A stretch of 64,000 bases of DNA from Poecilobothrus nobilitatus (GCA_947095535.1 OX352772.1:118693997-118757996), one strand, 5' to 3'; positions 10,666-21,084 are shown, numbered from the stretch's first letter. Numbers and translations are program-made. Notes: generated from the sequence alone by a model not told the origin.

Positions 10666-11160
10666 CATAGTTTTTTTTCGTAAGGGCGGTGTGAATCTTC
10701 CAAAGACACCAAGAATTTCCCTCCTGGTAGTGTCAGATCCTTACTGACTAAACCCACCTCCCCCTTCAGCCAACATAATGGGATAAAACCCTTACCAGCG
10801 AACGCAGTATATTGGCTAGGGAGTAAGGATAGGAAAGTATAATAAATGAATACGAAAACATTGAATTGGGTGTGGGACTATAAGGAAACAATGAATCCGC
10901 TTATTATTATTACTTTTTCTAACAGTGACTATAGTCGTTACAATAGTTACAGCATACAGTAGTATATAACACCTTACTACATAAGGTAAAAAGGTATTGA
11001 ATGCAACCCCTACTGTTACTGTAGCGCCTGTTATAATTGGTATTAGTATTCTTATTAATATTATTATTTTACTATAGAGTCAGGACCATCAGTGGATTAC
11101 AACGTCCAGCAGTATATAACACCTTACTGCATGATATAACCAAATATAGTTCCACTGTAG
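10666..11160. other. gypsy 3' flank with 150-bp direct repeat
   Basis: No gene recognised. A coding-like forward stretch ESSKDTKNFPPGSVRSLLTK continues to about 10850, possibly the tail of the integrase polyprotein. The phrase cagyagtatataacaccttact occurs at 10957 and 11107, a 150-bp spacing, which suggests an older tandem duplication before the microsatellite. Confidence 0.4.
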
Positions 11161-11164
11161 CAGC

Positions 11165-11203
<39 letters not shown>

Positions 11204-11520
11204 TATTATTACTATTATTATTATTATTATTACTATTATTATTATTGTTATTATTGCTAATATTATTACTATTACTATTATTATTATTATTACTATTATT
11301 AGTTTTATTACTATTATTATTCGTATTATATATTGTTATTATTATTATTGTTATTATGCTATTACTATTATTATTACTATTATTATTATTATTATTATTG
11401 TTATTATTACTATTATTATTATTATTACTATTATTATTATTGTTATTATTACTATTACTATTATTATTACTATTATTATTATTGTTATTTTTATTATTAC
11501 TATTATTATTATTATTATAT
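11161..11520. repeat. ATT/ATTACT compound microsatellite
   Basis: About 360 bp of nearly uninterrupted ATT triplets with interspersed ACT, GTT and GCT triplets. All open frames across it (poly-Ile, poly-Leu, poly-Tyr) are composition artefacts. It sits between the gypsy 3' flank and a LINE ORF1 fragment and may have grown from the A/T-rich end of one of them. Confidence 0.95.
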
Positions 11521-12279
11521 GGTGTACGAGGAACTTCTCTCTATTAAGCATATGATGACAAACGTATTTAATGAAATAGTTTTACTTAAAAATGAAAATA
11601 AAGAATTATCTGATCTGAACTAGAAAAAAAGTTGGTTTTTTACAATATCGCAATTATAGTAAAAAAAATATAGAAATTATTGGTGTTCCAAATGTCAACA
11701 ATTCTAATGCCATTGAATGTGCTTTAAAAAATTTTTCAAATGGTAATAAAGTATATTAATTAACACCATTTTGATAATTGTTATATGAAAAAAATTAAAA
11801 AATCGCAACAAATGGACACCGCAAATAAAGTAAACAATACTGTGCCAAAGGCAACTGACATTTTGTGTGTTAAATTTGTATCATCTTTAACTAAAGAAAA
11901 AATTATTAAAAGTAAAAAGGCTAGGAAGAACATGCTAAATACTTCAATTTTTGGCTCTGATCCATCTACTATAATATTAGATTGGTTCGCAAACTATCTG
12001 GTGTCACGATCTCAAAAAGTAAAATTAAATGAAGTATTGACTGAAGATAAATTTATTAAGATAGGAGTGCCTCAACGTTCTGTTTTAGGCCCAATTTTAT
12101 TTTTGATATATATCAATTCGTTATTTGAATTAGACTTTAACAATGAGCCAATAGCTTTTGCGGATGATCTTGGCTATGAATATGAATCCAGCAGTTTTTT
12201 TAATTTAGTATGTAATATAAACTATGATTTAAATCTTTTACGAAATTGGTTTGCTGCTCATAAATTAGTAATAAATTAA
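11521..12279 (+). pseudogene. CR1-like LINE relic: ORF1 fragment fused to reverse transcriptase
   Basis: From 11560 a broken coiled-coil/ORF1-like stretch (NENKELSDLN, EIIGVPNVNNSN in another frame) leads into a 164-codon open frame at 11785-12279. Its first 55 residues (TDILCVKFVSSLTKEKIIKS) resemble the C-terminal domain of LINE ORF1 proteins related to baculovirus FP. From about residue 65 it becomes reverse transcriptase: LDWFANYLVSRSQKVKL, GVPQRSVLGPILFLIYINS (the G-x-P-Q-G block with Gly changed to Arg) and AFADD (catalytic Asp pair). ORF1 and RT are normally separate proteins about 1.5-2 kb apart, so an internal deletion has fused them in frame. The N-terminal RT fingers and motif A are missing, so it cannot be functional. 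Confidence 0.78.
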
Positions 12280-12784
12280 TTTTTAAATTAGTAATAGATC
12301 GGTAGGAGTTCAAGTAGGATAACACGTGCCAGAGTATAAAAGATTTATTCTATGACCATATTTGTGTTCGTGCAGTAGTAATGAATTGTATAATTTAACT
12401 TAGCTTGCACTAATAAATGTTTTGATATAGAAATGGTGTATTAGTTCAAGTATTTGGGTGTCATATGGATAATAAGATGAACTGGATTTCTCACAAGTAG
12501 ATAGGTAGGCACTTGGGCCAGACAGGTCAGTAGGTCAATTTCACCCGGAAGTAGGTCAAACCGTAATTAGGTCAGACAGGAAGTAGGTTAATGTCATAAA
12601 AATAGATCAGACAGGCGGCGGCGGCCGCCAGACAAGTCTAATTGTTTATAAAGATTGTATACTTGTTTTAAGTAATAGGTAAACATGGAAATAGTAGGTT
12701 AGGTTAAGATGGCTGCCAAAAGGGCACACTTAGACCGTATTTGGTCCATTGTGATACCACATAGAAGCTTTTCTATCCCACTCG
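12280..12784. other. gap with short GTAGGTCA repeats and GC patch
   Basis: No gene seen. Between 12500 and 12610 several short repeats of (g)taggtca and cagacagg occur, followed by an unusual GC patch ggcggcggcggccgcc at 12615-12630. This may be the 3' untranslated end of the LOA-type LINE to the right (which reads leftwards) joined to the CR1 relic. No poly(A) boundary is clear. Confidence 0.3.
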
Positions 12785-14043
12785 TTAAAACCAATTTGAG
12801 CTTTTTGCAAAGCGAAGAATACTCTTCACATTTTTACCTGACAGATCGCTAAGGCTGTCGAAGAGATATTGCCCTAAATGGGTATTCCTTCTTGTCGACA
12901 AGGCCGGGCATGTGCAAAGGAGATGAAGAGTAGTTTCCTCCTCTTCTTCATCCTTGCAGGCTCTACAATAGTCGTTTGCGGATAAGCCAAGTCTTCTGGC
13001 ATGCTTCCCTATTAGACAGTGACCGGTGATTATACCTATTGTCACTTTAATGTCTGCCCTTTTGAGAGAAAGCAGATCATTGGATCGTCTTAAATCGGTT
13101 TTGGGCCATATCAATCTTGTGATATTACACGAGGTTAAGTTTGACCATTTGTAATTTACCATATCCGTTATTTTCTTAGGAAATAACGTTTCGCTTGTGG
13201 ATAGAGGTACCCCTAGTCCTGCCCTATCCGGCAGAACTTGTAAGGTTGTACCAATTCTTTTCAATCAGCTTTTTCATTTCTCGGAATACCTCGATGACCT
13301 GGTACCCATCAAAGCTGAATGCTAAACTGCCTGGCCATCTCGTTAAGAAGTTTTTGGCAGTTTATTACAGTCTTCGAGGTTGTGCATGTTGATTCCAGAG
13401 ATTTTAACGCAGCCTGACTGTCTGACAAAATACGTACTTGCTTCACAGTCAAAACGCTTCTATTCACTAGAATCAAGGCTTCTTGAATTGCCATAATATC
13501 CGCTTGGAAGACGCTACAATGGTCTGGTAATCGGAAATTATGACTGATATTCAGATTATCTGAGAAGACCCCGCATTCTACACTGCTGTTCATTTTTGAA
13601 CCATCCGTGTAGAATTGTACTCCTTCGAAGGTCATCACTGTGTTCGAGCTTCAACTCTCACGGCTTGGTATGCTCGTCACATAAGATTTCCCGAAGAAGT
13701 AAGTGGGGGAGGTGTAGTCCACCAAGGCGGGAGTGGACTTGAATTGGTTTATGATATCCGAGTGACCTTCTCGTGAATTGATCAACTGGGATGTAGCTTT
13801 TAATCTCACAGCTGTGTTTGCGGCTGCAAATTTACTATAATATTCTACAGGCATCAGATTAAGCATGATGTCTAATGCCGCAGAAGGAGTTGTTATTAAA
13901 GAGCCACTAATACATAGTGTGGCAGTTCTTTGGACCCTAGCGATTGCTTTGCGGTTGACCTCTTTATCGATAGTCCTCCACCATATTAGGACTCCGTACA
14001 TAAGAATGGGTCTTACTACGGATGTGTATGGCCAGTAAGTCAT
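12785..14043 (-). pseudogene. LOA/I-type LINE ORF2 C-terminal half: connector, RNase H, zinc knuckle
   Basis: Reading leftwards: 14043-13651 is the post-RT thumb/connector (YTSVVRPILMYGVLIWW, then VQRTATLCISGSLITTPSAA). 13638-13309 is an RNase H domain with FYTDGSK (first catalytic Asp), FQADIMAIQEA (Glu) and ILSDSQAAL (Asp). 13264-12785 continues after a frame break into a C-terminal region with GIITGHCLIGKHARRLGL and a zinc-knuckle pattern CRACKDE...HLLCTCP. RNase H after RT separates I/LOA-type non-LTR elements from Jockey and CR1. The region is visibly richer in G and C than its surroundings. Frames 13264 and 13638 need a shift to join; the final His/Asp part of RNase H near 13300 is damaged. 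Confidence 0.85.
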
Positions 14044-15235
14044 GTATGGCTGAAGCCCCCATTTCTTACCAATGGCTTTTTTACACGAGTAGAGTGCTAT
14101 TGAGGCCTTCTTTACTCTTTCTAAGATGTTAGCCTTCCAGCTTAACTTCCTGTCTAGAGTTAGACCCAGAAATTTCGGCGTTTCGCTAAAGGCTATATTT
14201 CCTTATAAAAAGGACCAGTTCTGTTTTCTGTGGATTTACTGACAGTCCACAGTATGTAGCCCATGTTGTAATTTTGTTTAGTGAAAGTTGCAAAACATCC
14301 CTGAGACTGTCTGGAAACTTGCCACTGACCACGACAGCAATATCGTCCGCATAGGCGATAGTTGTGCAGCCCACCTCTTCCAGGATTTTAAGCAGTTTAT
14401 TTACTACCATATTCCAAAGAAGGGGAGATAGCACCCCTCCTTGCGGAGTCCCTCTTTTCACAAACCTTTTTGCTGAAGCGTTGCCAAAGGTTGCACTGAT
14501 GGCCCTGCTATTTAGCATATTAGCTATCAGTGCTCTTAGCTCCGGTTCAACTCCTAGGCTTATGAGTGCGTCCACAATTGCTGCCTGATTGACGTAGAGG
14601 TTGACAACAGATTTTTATCTAAGTTGCAGCGGATATGGATGTCGATCAATCTTTCTAAGGTTTTTAGAAGGAAGGATGACAGGCTTATAGGCCGAAAGTC
14701 CTTCGCATGGAATTTCCTACTTTTGCCGGCCTTGGGTATGAACACTACTCTGACCTGTTTCCATTTATCCGGGATAAGCCCCAAATTAAGACAACCACAG
14801 AAAATACTTTTTAACCAAGCCAGGGTAGTAGATGCATTTTGCTGGATCTCAGCGGGTATAATTCCATCCGGTCCGCTTGACTTGAATGGTTTGAAACTAT
14901 GTATAGCCCATTGTAGTTTGTCCCCTGTAACCACCACCTCTGAAATAGTAGGGAGAGGATTCAGAAGACAAGCCACCTCTGAGCTGTTATTTGAGCACCC
15001 AGGAAAGTGGGTTTTTAAAAGTAATTCCAACAACCCCTCGCTTGTGGTAGCCCAGCTGCCATCCTCTTTTTTAAGAAGACTGGGTACCATGGGGTTTGTC
15101 GATAGAATTTTCCTAAGTCTAGATGCCTCGGAGACGTTCTCTATACCTCCGCAGATTAGTCTCCAGGTATCTCTTTTCGCCTTTTTAAGTGCTATGGAAA
15201 TAGTAAGAAAAAATGCTTTTTTGCATTTTTGAGAT
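14044..15235 (-). pseudogene. LOA/I-type LINE ORF2 reverse transcriptase, motif A deleted
   Basis: 15235-15090 reads as the linker between endonuclease and RT (ending RKILSTNPMV). 15090-14600 carries the RT N-terminal blocks FKPFKSSGPDGIIPAEIQ and FRPISLSSFLLKTLERLID. The frame then changes at about 14575 into LISLGVEPELRALIANMLNS, GTPQGGVLSPLLWNM and AYADDIAVV (catalytic Asp pair), ending near 14186. The segment that should hold motif A (F-x-D-x-x-x-A-F in relatives, seen as an Ile-Glu-Gly-Phe variant in the copy at 43.2-43.9 kb) is absent between the two frames, so about 60 residues are deleted. No endonuclease domain remains upstream: the element is 5'-truncated near 15240. 14043-14186 holds the RT-connector junction in a shifted frame. 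Confidence 0.85.
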
Positions 15236-16160
15236 GAGATTGTTTCTTGTTTTTCTTTTTCGTTTTTTTTTTTTTATAACAAGCATTTAGAAAAAACGAA
15301 GGGAAAACCATTAATTAATTGTTATAATGTTGAAAAAAAAAACAGGAAATCAAAAATATCCAACGTGGTACAGGTTTACTTCTCATGTATTCTTGCCTTA
15401 AATAATAGGTGCATAGGAAAAGTAGAAGGAAAAAATTGTTGATAAATGTAAAAAGAAAAAAACAAAAAAAGTTTAAACGTACAAGATACAACAATTTTAA
15501 AAGGTACAACGCATCTTTAAAATTCATAAAGAAAAAGTGCAAACCCGTTTTTCTGTCTACATAATTATCAAACCATTGAAAAAAAGTGATGTGTTTTTAG
15601 ATGTACCTAACTATTTGTGTTGTTTTTTTTCTACTTTATGTATTTGAAAAAGAGGAAAGAAAAAACTAATAATTATTGTCATTGTGTCGTGTAAGATATG
15701 TTTTGTTTGTAAGAATGTAGAAAAAATATGAACGCCAGAAAGACAAACAGAAAATTAAAGCTATGGAAGTACTTAACGATTAACATGTTGCTTAGGTTCA
15801 TTGTATGTTGCATAATCTGTAAAGAATAAAAAAAGAAAAAAAATTCAAGTCATCAGGTTAATTGTATTTGGTACCTATTTTGAAAACAAGAATATGCAAA
15901 TAAAACAGATTTATTTACATGTTCAAAAAATTTTTATTTAACTTGAAATATTTTACAATTTTATAGAAATCTGAGTTGAAAAATTTTTTAAGATGATCAA
16001 ATGTTAAGATTGCAGAAATAGTGAAATCCAATTTTTCTATACGTATTTGAAATCTAATTCTGTATATACATAAATTTGAAAAATCTTAATTTAATATAAA
16101 TAGATTCTTTATAATATATATAAATTTTTTACTTTTAAGAGATGCATATAGACATTAAAA
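15236..16160. other. AT-rich gap
   Basis: No gene recognised. A T-run at 15266-15276 lies near the truncated 5' border of the LINE. The reverse frame 15542-15315 is hydrophobic and low in complexity, probably chance. Nothing else is seen apart from A/T runs. Confidence 0.5.
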
Positions 16161-16164
16161 CTAT

Positions 16165-16591
16165 TTTTTACAGCACATCTGAAACTGTGTATATTTGTAT
16201 AGTGTATATGACATGTTAATTTAAAATTTTCAAACTTTGATAATGCCGGTAAGTCTCAGCTTAGATCTTCTATTTTAACGCTGTCAATGTAGTTTTCAAA
16301 AAAATGTTTTTTTTGCTCTCCTTTAACATAAATTTTTTCAGTTGATTCTAAATAATATTTTAATATAGGTTTTATGTCTGAATATTCAACTAAACCTTTA
16401 TTCCATTAAAGTCCATTTATTTTATTTTCGCAATACAGGTTATTATAATTTCCCTCTTGACTAAGTTCTTCTGCAGGGTATGGTGTTTTGAAGTGATATA
16501 CAGTAGGAATTAAACTTCCTTTTTCTAGTAAATATTGCTTTTCATTTCTTTTTAAAAATTGTAGGTCAACTACGAAAATTTGATTATCCAT
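16165..16591 (-). pseudogene. unidentified protein next to the Polinton block
   Basis: A 61-codon open frame starts with ATG at 16591 (MDNQIFVVDLQFLKRNEKQY) and can be followed past an in-frame stop at about 16407 through WNKGLVEYSDIKPILKYYLE, then TEKIYVKGEQKKHFFENYI, and past a second stop to LPALSKFENFKLTCHIHY near 16205. The sequence is coherent over about 140 residues with only two stops, so it is a decayed gene, not chance. The pattern (VVD at the start, a tyrosine-proline-rich block, IYVKG, C-x-x-H near the end) recalls proteins often found beside insect virus-like transposons whose function I do not know. It is divergent to the ATPase 160 bp away, which suggests it belonged to the same element. 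Confidence 0.5.
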
Positions 16592-16754
16592 GTTGAAGGT
16601 TTACGGAAGAATGTTCATTAGAATAGCTAAATTTACATTTATATTCACTTCGGAAAAAGAGCTTTTCCTATAAATATAGATTAGCAGTGTTAGTTTTTAA
16701 TTAATACAACTACATTGTTTCACCCATTTACTATGGTGTTTAACTGTTTCGCCC

Positions 16755-17445
16755 ATGGTGGCGTGGTCATCATGCTGTGGTAAAACTACTTTTATTTATA
16801 ATTTAATAAATTACAAAAAAGAAAATAAACAAACACATATTAATATAATTAATTGGTGTAATCCAGACAAAAATGCCGTTCCAAAATATATAAAAGATGT
16901 GGAATATAGCAACATTAGATATTCCAGATTTTAATGATTATCAAAAACCTTTGTTACTTATTATCGATGATATGATGTTAAATTCTCATGATAAGTATGT
17001 ATGTGATTTATTTACTAGAGGATCACATCATAGAAATTTATCTGTAATATTTGTAACACAAAATGTTTTTCACCATGGTAAATTTTCAAGAGATAATTCA
17101 CTTAACTGTAAATATCTGGTACTTTTCAAAAATCCAAGAGATAAATCGCAGATATTACCTCTAGCTCGTCAAATATATCCCTATCAAATCAAAGTATTTG
17201 GAAAAGTATATAATGATGTGACGTCAGTTCCATACCGCTATATATTAATAGATCTTACTCAAGTCGTTAATGATATATTTAGATTAAGAAATTATTTATT
17301 TGGAAAAGGTTTGTGTTACTGTACGAGAGATCAATTAGAACAATTTGGGGAAGAATATGACACGTTTGAACACCAATCGTCAAATGTTTCGCCTATTAAA
17401 AACCTCTACATTAACATTGCAGAAAGTAATTATAAAACACTGTGA
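16755..17445 (+). pseudogene. Polinton packaging ATPase (FtsK/HerA, A32-like)
   Basis: Polintons encode an ATPase of the DNA-packaging family. The P-loop is visible at 16764-16790 as WSSCCGKTT, where the first Gly of G-x-x-x-x-G-K-T is Trp. It is followed by FIYNLINYKKENK and NIINWCNPDKNAVPKYIKDV. A one-base slip near 16897-16910 changes frame, and then 182 codons stay open: FNDYQKPLLLIIDDMM (Walker B, catalytic Asp-Asp), FTRGSHHRNLSVIFVTQNVF (sensor Gln-Asn), FKNPRDKSQILPLARQIYP and SVPYRYILIDL. Domain order and spacing fit a Polinton ATPase of about 230 residues. The altered P-loop and frameshift indicate decay. The 3' end overlaps the next gene by about 100 bp in another frame. Confidence 0.85.
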
Positions 17446-17665
17446 CGTTGAAGTAATTAAAACAATTTGTGAAATGTCGTTAAATATTTTAAAAGGTAAT
17501 TGTAATCTGAGTAAAAAAGCAACAACACAATTACGAAAGTATAAAAAGGAATTAAGATCACTCATTTGCCGTAAAAAATCTATAAATAGCAAAAGAAACA
17601 TTATTATTCAACATGGTGGATTTTTACCTACACTTCTTGGTGCAGGGATCGACTATCAGGGATAA
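17345..17665 (+). CDS. small basic Polinton virion-type protein (GGFLPTLLG end)
   Basis: A 106-codon open frame lies just after the ATPase. The N-terminal 25 residues overlap the ATPase end, so the true start may be within 17380-17410. The rest reads IKTICEMSLNILKGNCNLSK, a Lys/Arg-rich middle (KYKKELRSLICRKKS), and ends IIIQHGGFLPTLLGAGIDYQ. Small proteins with this layout (helical, basic, ending in a Gly-Gly-Phe-Leu-Pro hydrophobic tail) are regular members of animal Polintons next to the ATPase. I recall them as virion-associated, with an exact role unknown to me. This is the only Polinton frame here that appears complete. Surrounding genes are dead, so expression is doubtful. Confidence 0.7.
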   Translation: MGKNMTRLNTNRQMFRLLKTSTLTLQKVIIKHCDVEVIKTICEMSLNILKGNCNLSKKATTQLRKYKKELRSLICRKKSINSKRNIIIQHGGFLPTLLGAGIDYQG

Positions 17666-18366
17666 TCGAAAATTTTATAAAATTAATAATATAACATTTA
17701 ACAAAACGATAATTCTAAAACCCAAGATTTATGAGAAAATGAACCAATATGCAGACGTTGAACTCAATGAGTTGGATAAAATTATGAAAAAAATATTGAT
17801 AAATAAACATCTTACGGACACTGAAAAATGGTATTTATAGAGATAAAATCTATTTAAAATAAGAAACAAAAAACGAGAAGTTCCTAGAAATAAAGAAGAA
17901 AAAGTAAAAATTACGGAAACAAAAGGTACTCAAACTCGTGCAAAACCATTGCATATAGATGCGGAATATCAGGCGCATTTTTCTGAATACAGAAATGTTG
18001 AAATACAAGTTGTACCTGAAGAAGGAAAAGAAGCTGATGAGGAGTATTTGATGATGAAGTTCAAAAAAATGTTTAACAAAAGCGTTGTCAGCTGCTTCAG
18101 TTGGAGAACGCCTTAGAAAAAGAAGATCGATTAGAAATTAAAATGTACAAATTTTTGAAACTGATATAGGAGACATTATAACTGTTCCTTTAGATAGCAC
18201 ACCAACACCAACCACACCAACGAAAAAAGAAAAAACTATAAATAGCAAAGAGTTGAATTATTCACCAAGGCGTGTTGTAAGGTCAGCGGCAGGTAATACT
18301 CAAACAGAATTTAATTTTCCAATTCGTAAGAATAAATCCGCAAGCTCATGGCCAACATACAAGTAA
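17660..18366 (+). pseudogene. broken Polinton accessory protein, charged and C-terminally basic
   Basis: Starting near 17660 the forward text FYKINNITFNKTIILKPKIY leads into ELNELDKIMKKILINKHLTD, resembling a Polinton protein with a short helical domain. After a stop at 17838 it continues in shifted frames: KKREVPRNKEEKVKITETKG, EYQAHFSEYRNVEIQVVPEE, GERLRKRRSIRN, then FETDIGDIITVPLDS, a Thr/Pro-rich linker and LNYSPRRVVRSAAGNTQTEF, ending at about 18366. I infer one protein of about 220 residues broken by at least three changes. Its end overlaps the start of the next gene at 18348. No enzyme motif is visible. A scaffold or DNA-binding virion protein is only a guess. Confidence 0.55.
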
Positions 18367-19263
18367 ATCATGACTTTTATGTCACTTTACTTAGTGATTC
18401 ATCTATGAACTATTATCCAGAAAATTCATTATCATCTTTTAAAAATAAAATGAACAAATACATGTGTGATTCAAGGTGGAAAGTCGGTATTTCAGAAATG
18501 TATTTTAATGATTTCGTTCCAAATGTGTATGGTGAAGAATGGTAAAAAAGTACTCAAATATTTATTAAAGGTATACAGAAAGATATGATAGGAATGGGAA
18601 CATCATATATTCCAAACATAGAAAAACAAATATTAAGCGACTGGAAAGTTCTCCTACTACCAACACTAATTCAAAATATACCCCCACTTAATAGGTTTCC
18701 AAAAAAAGAAGCTAAACGACCGTTAATTTGGGGAATTTTTAATTTTATAAACGATGATGTTAATTATATACAATAAGCAAAAGCTGAGGAGATAAATAAA
18801 AATATATGTTACACTACATTATGTGTTACTAGTCCTAAAATAGATATAAAAATAAGAGCAAATTACGCTTATATCCTGGAAGGACTTTTGACAACAAATT
18901 TCAATCAAGTATCTTCGAAAGTTACAGATTTTAAAAAATATAAATCCCGTGTAAAAGAAGCTTTTAAAACTGTTATAGATAGTGTACAATTGATTCCAAT
19001 TATTAAACAAGAATGTTTTTTGCATACACAGATATAATTGAACCGCAAAAATAGGTGATAAAGATGTAAGGTGCTTAAGATCTGTTTACATACAAAATTC
19101 TTTCACTGATACTGTAAAAGAATTCAGTAATATTGAATATTGGAATGTGGAGAAATCATTTAATAACATTTCATTACTTTTATATGATAAATATGGATGT
19201 AAAATAAACTATTCCAATAATTCAATTCCAACAAAAATTATATTATATTTTAAAAAAGTATAA
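18348..19263 (+). pseudogene. Polinton capsid-type protein (probable minor capsid/penton)
   Basis: Begins MANIQVNHDFYVTLLSDSSM, with YYPENSLSSFKNKM and WKVGISEMYF. This N-terminal pattern is shared by a conserved Polinton structural protein. After a stop at 18543 the frame resumes through NFINDDVNYIQ (18745-18775), then CVTSPKIDIKIRANYAYILE, and ends in a shifted frame with DVRCLRSVYIQNSFTDTVKE and a C-terminus of the P-T-K-I-x-L-Y-F type at 19263. Total length is about 300 residues, in the right range for the family. It sits between two other virion genes in the same direction. Minor capsid (penton) is my best assignment. The class of jelly-roll cannot be settled by eye. Confidence 0.65.
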
Positions 19264-19303
19264 ATAAAAGCAATTTTATAAAACTATATAAAGGACCCAC
19301 GCA

Positions 19304-19672
19304 TATGAGAGTATATTATAAGTATTATTTAATTCAATCTGGTAGACTGTAGAGGACTTATTGATCGGTCCTTTATTACATTCAACCGTATCTTTTCAAA
19401 GAGGTCGTGGATTGGGAAGCTTTTTTGGAGCACTTTTTAGATATTTGAAACCATTATTTACTTCGGGCGCTGATATTTTGAAAAAGGAGGTTATTAACTC
19501 TGATATCAATGCTTTATCTGATATTGCATCTGGTGCAAATGTAAAAGAAGTTATTAGTAATGATCTTAGTAAAGAGATTACTAAAAATGCACGACGTGGT
19601 GGCGTACGAACTGAAGGAAATGTATGGTTCTGGCATAAGAAAACGAAAAGCTATAAAAAAACCATTCATTAA
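19304..19672 (+). pseudogene. Polinton protein resembling adenovirus pVI/pX-type core protein
   Basis: Probably starts at ATG 19304 (MRVYYKYYLIQSGR) and shifts frame near 19350 into FQRGRGLGSFFGALFRYLKP, LFTSGADILKKEVIN, an amphipathic helical region, and a basic C-terminus RRGGVRTEGN to the stop at 19672. The arrangement of a glycine-rich, amphipathic start and a long basic tail is a regular Polinton gene between the two capsid genes and recalls the adenovirus membrane-active or core proteins. That functional parallel is inference. One frameshift near the N-terminus marks it as decayed. Confidence 0.6.
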
Positions 19673-19747
19673 AAATTTAAATTATTTTACGTCAAAATGG
19701 CGCAAAGATAATAACAAAAAGAAACAAAAAGATATTTTTAATTAATT

Positions 19748-20236
19748 ATGATTGAGTGTATGAAATCTGAGTTGGATATTTTTAAAGCCCAATCTATTCA
19801 ATCTAGAATTTTACGGCCTGAAGAAGTTTCTTACAATCCTACTGCTTCTTTAGACAACCCTTCAACTATTGAATTTATTTCACTGTGTCATGGCGATTTA
19901 TATAGAGACTTGTCTTCTACATATTTGAGATTAAAAGTACAGATCTTAAAGAAAGATGGAACACATTGGAATAATGATAAAACTGCTGATGGAAAAATAA
20001 TAATACAACCAAGTGTAGTTAATAACATTTTATATTCTTTAATAAAACAATGTAATGTTTGCTTTTGATGCATTTGGAAATGAAGTATATCAATGTTTAC
20101 TAAACCAGGGTACAGTTAGAATTGAGGCAATGTTATCAAAACCATTTACATCTGCACTAACTGCTATTGTTTATGGAGAATTTGATGCAAGAATACAAAT
20201 TGATAAAAATCGAAATATATTCACAAATCTATAACT
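19748..20236 (+). pseudogene. Polinton major capsid protein (double jelly-roll type), internally deleted
   Basis: The N-terminus (ATG 19748 or 19760) reads MKSELDIFKAQSIQSRIL, DNPSTIEFISLCHGDLYRDL and SSTYLRLKVQILKKDG, the usual opening of the Polinton major capsid protein, often annotated F54H12.2-like in animal genomes. At about 20065 the frame shifts into a segment ending GTVRIEAMLSKPFTSALTAI and VYGEFDARIQIDKNRNIF (to 20230), which matches the C-terminal strand region of the same family. Intact relatives are several hundred residues long, while only about 160 remain, so most of both jelly rolls is deleted between 20050 and 20065. It is followed at once by the protease start, as expected for this element type. 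Confidence 0.72.
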
Positions 20237-20596
20237 AGAATATTGAAACATGTTTTTGAATATTCAACAAGATATCATTGTCCTGTGCACTTGGGGACGT
20301 AAAGTTTTGTTGTGATGATAAAAATACTTTATTTGTAAAAGATATTTGTTTAGTTGGATTTAAAGAACCTTGTAAAAGAGTTTACTTACAAATTGCCAAC
20401 CAAAGAAATTATAAATGAAAATTTTGAAAATTACTGTTTTAGAACTATACATAATCATAAAATTAATAAAAAATTAAGACAGGTTGTTATAATAACAGAC
20501 AAAAATTTGATGTTATTATAACAAATGAAAAAATAAAATAGGAGTTTTTAATGTACTACGTTAATGAAATAAGTAGAGTGTATGATTTGAGTCAGT
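20237..20596 (+). other. Polinton spacer with unidentified coding traces
   Basis: Short forward stretches (FVKDICLVGFKEPC near 20335, TYKLPTKEIINENFENY near 20385) look coding-like but I cannot place them. They may be a small gene between the capsid and protease genes or misplaced capsid sequence. Confidence 0.3.
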
Positions 20597-20712
20597 TTGA
20601 GTTATGAACACTTTATGACTAGTATAGTTATATTTATTTTAACTAGTGTTTTGAAATGTAACAAATTTACAAACAAATATTTTAAGGGAGTTTTTGCTTT
20701 AGACAAAATCTA
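20597..20712 (+). pseudogene. adenain-like cysteine protease, 5' part (split by insertion)
   Basis: The reading NKFTNKYFKGVFALDKIYN (to about 20712) matches the N-terminal block of Polinton adenovirus-type proteases, where a helix is followed by F-x-G-V-(F/Y)-x-x-D. The frame then runs straight into foreign sequence. The rest of the protease resumes at 23288. The open frame that continues to 20803 is chimeric: its last 30 residues are encoded by the inserted element. Confidence 0.65.
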
Positions 20713-21084
20713 TAATAATATTACACGAAAGTTTTTTAACCAAGTAGGTTTAACATTGCTTTTTTTAACTAATAGAATATTGGGAAATAAGAAAGAGAAA
20801 TAAAGAGGACAAAATTATTATTTTTGAAATAAGATTTTTTTTTTATTTTTGATTGTTTGTTGTTTCTCTTTTTTTCCTCAGTTCAAGTTTCAACATTTAC
20901 ATAGTACTTATAATATAACACAAATTTGTTATTATATTTTCATTGCATGCTCTGAAGAAAAAGAAAAAAATAACAAAATCAATTTTGTGTTATAAAAAAA
21001 GCGAAACAAAGAAAAGGAATACAAATTTCAAAGAATAGAATAAGGAGTATGTATACATTATACATATTTGATATTATTTATTAT

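Noticed and set aside
11161..11555. Long open frames of poly-Ile, poly-Leu and poly-Tyr
   Set aside because: They translate the ATT microsatellite in different frames on both strands.
12690..12712. TTAGG telomere-like repeat (gtaggttaggttaag)
   Set aside because: Only two units, inside a LINE flank; most flies also lack this telomere repeat.
14624..15232. 202-codon forward frame, the longest apart from LINE frames
   Set aside because: It lies opposite the reverse transcriptase on the reverse strand, whose motifs are clear. It is a shadow frame.
20712..20725. Integrated geminivirus or CRESS virus origin at TAATATTAC
   Set aside because: No Rep gene or stem flanks the nonamer. It is kept only as a feature of the TE1 end.
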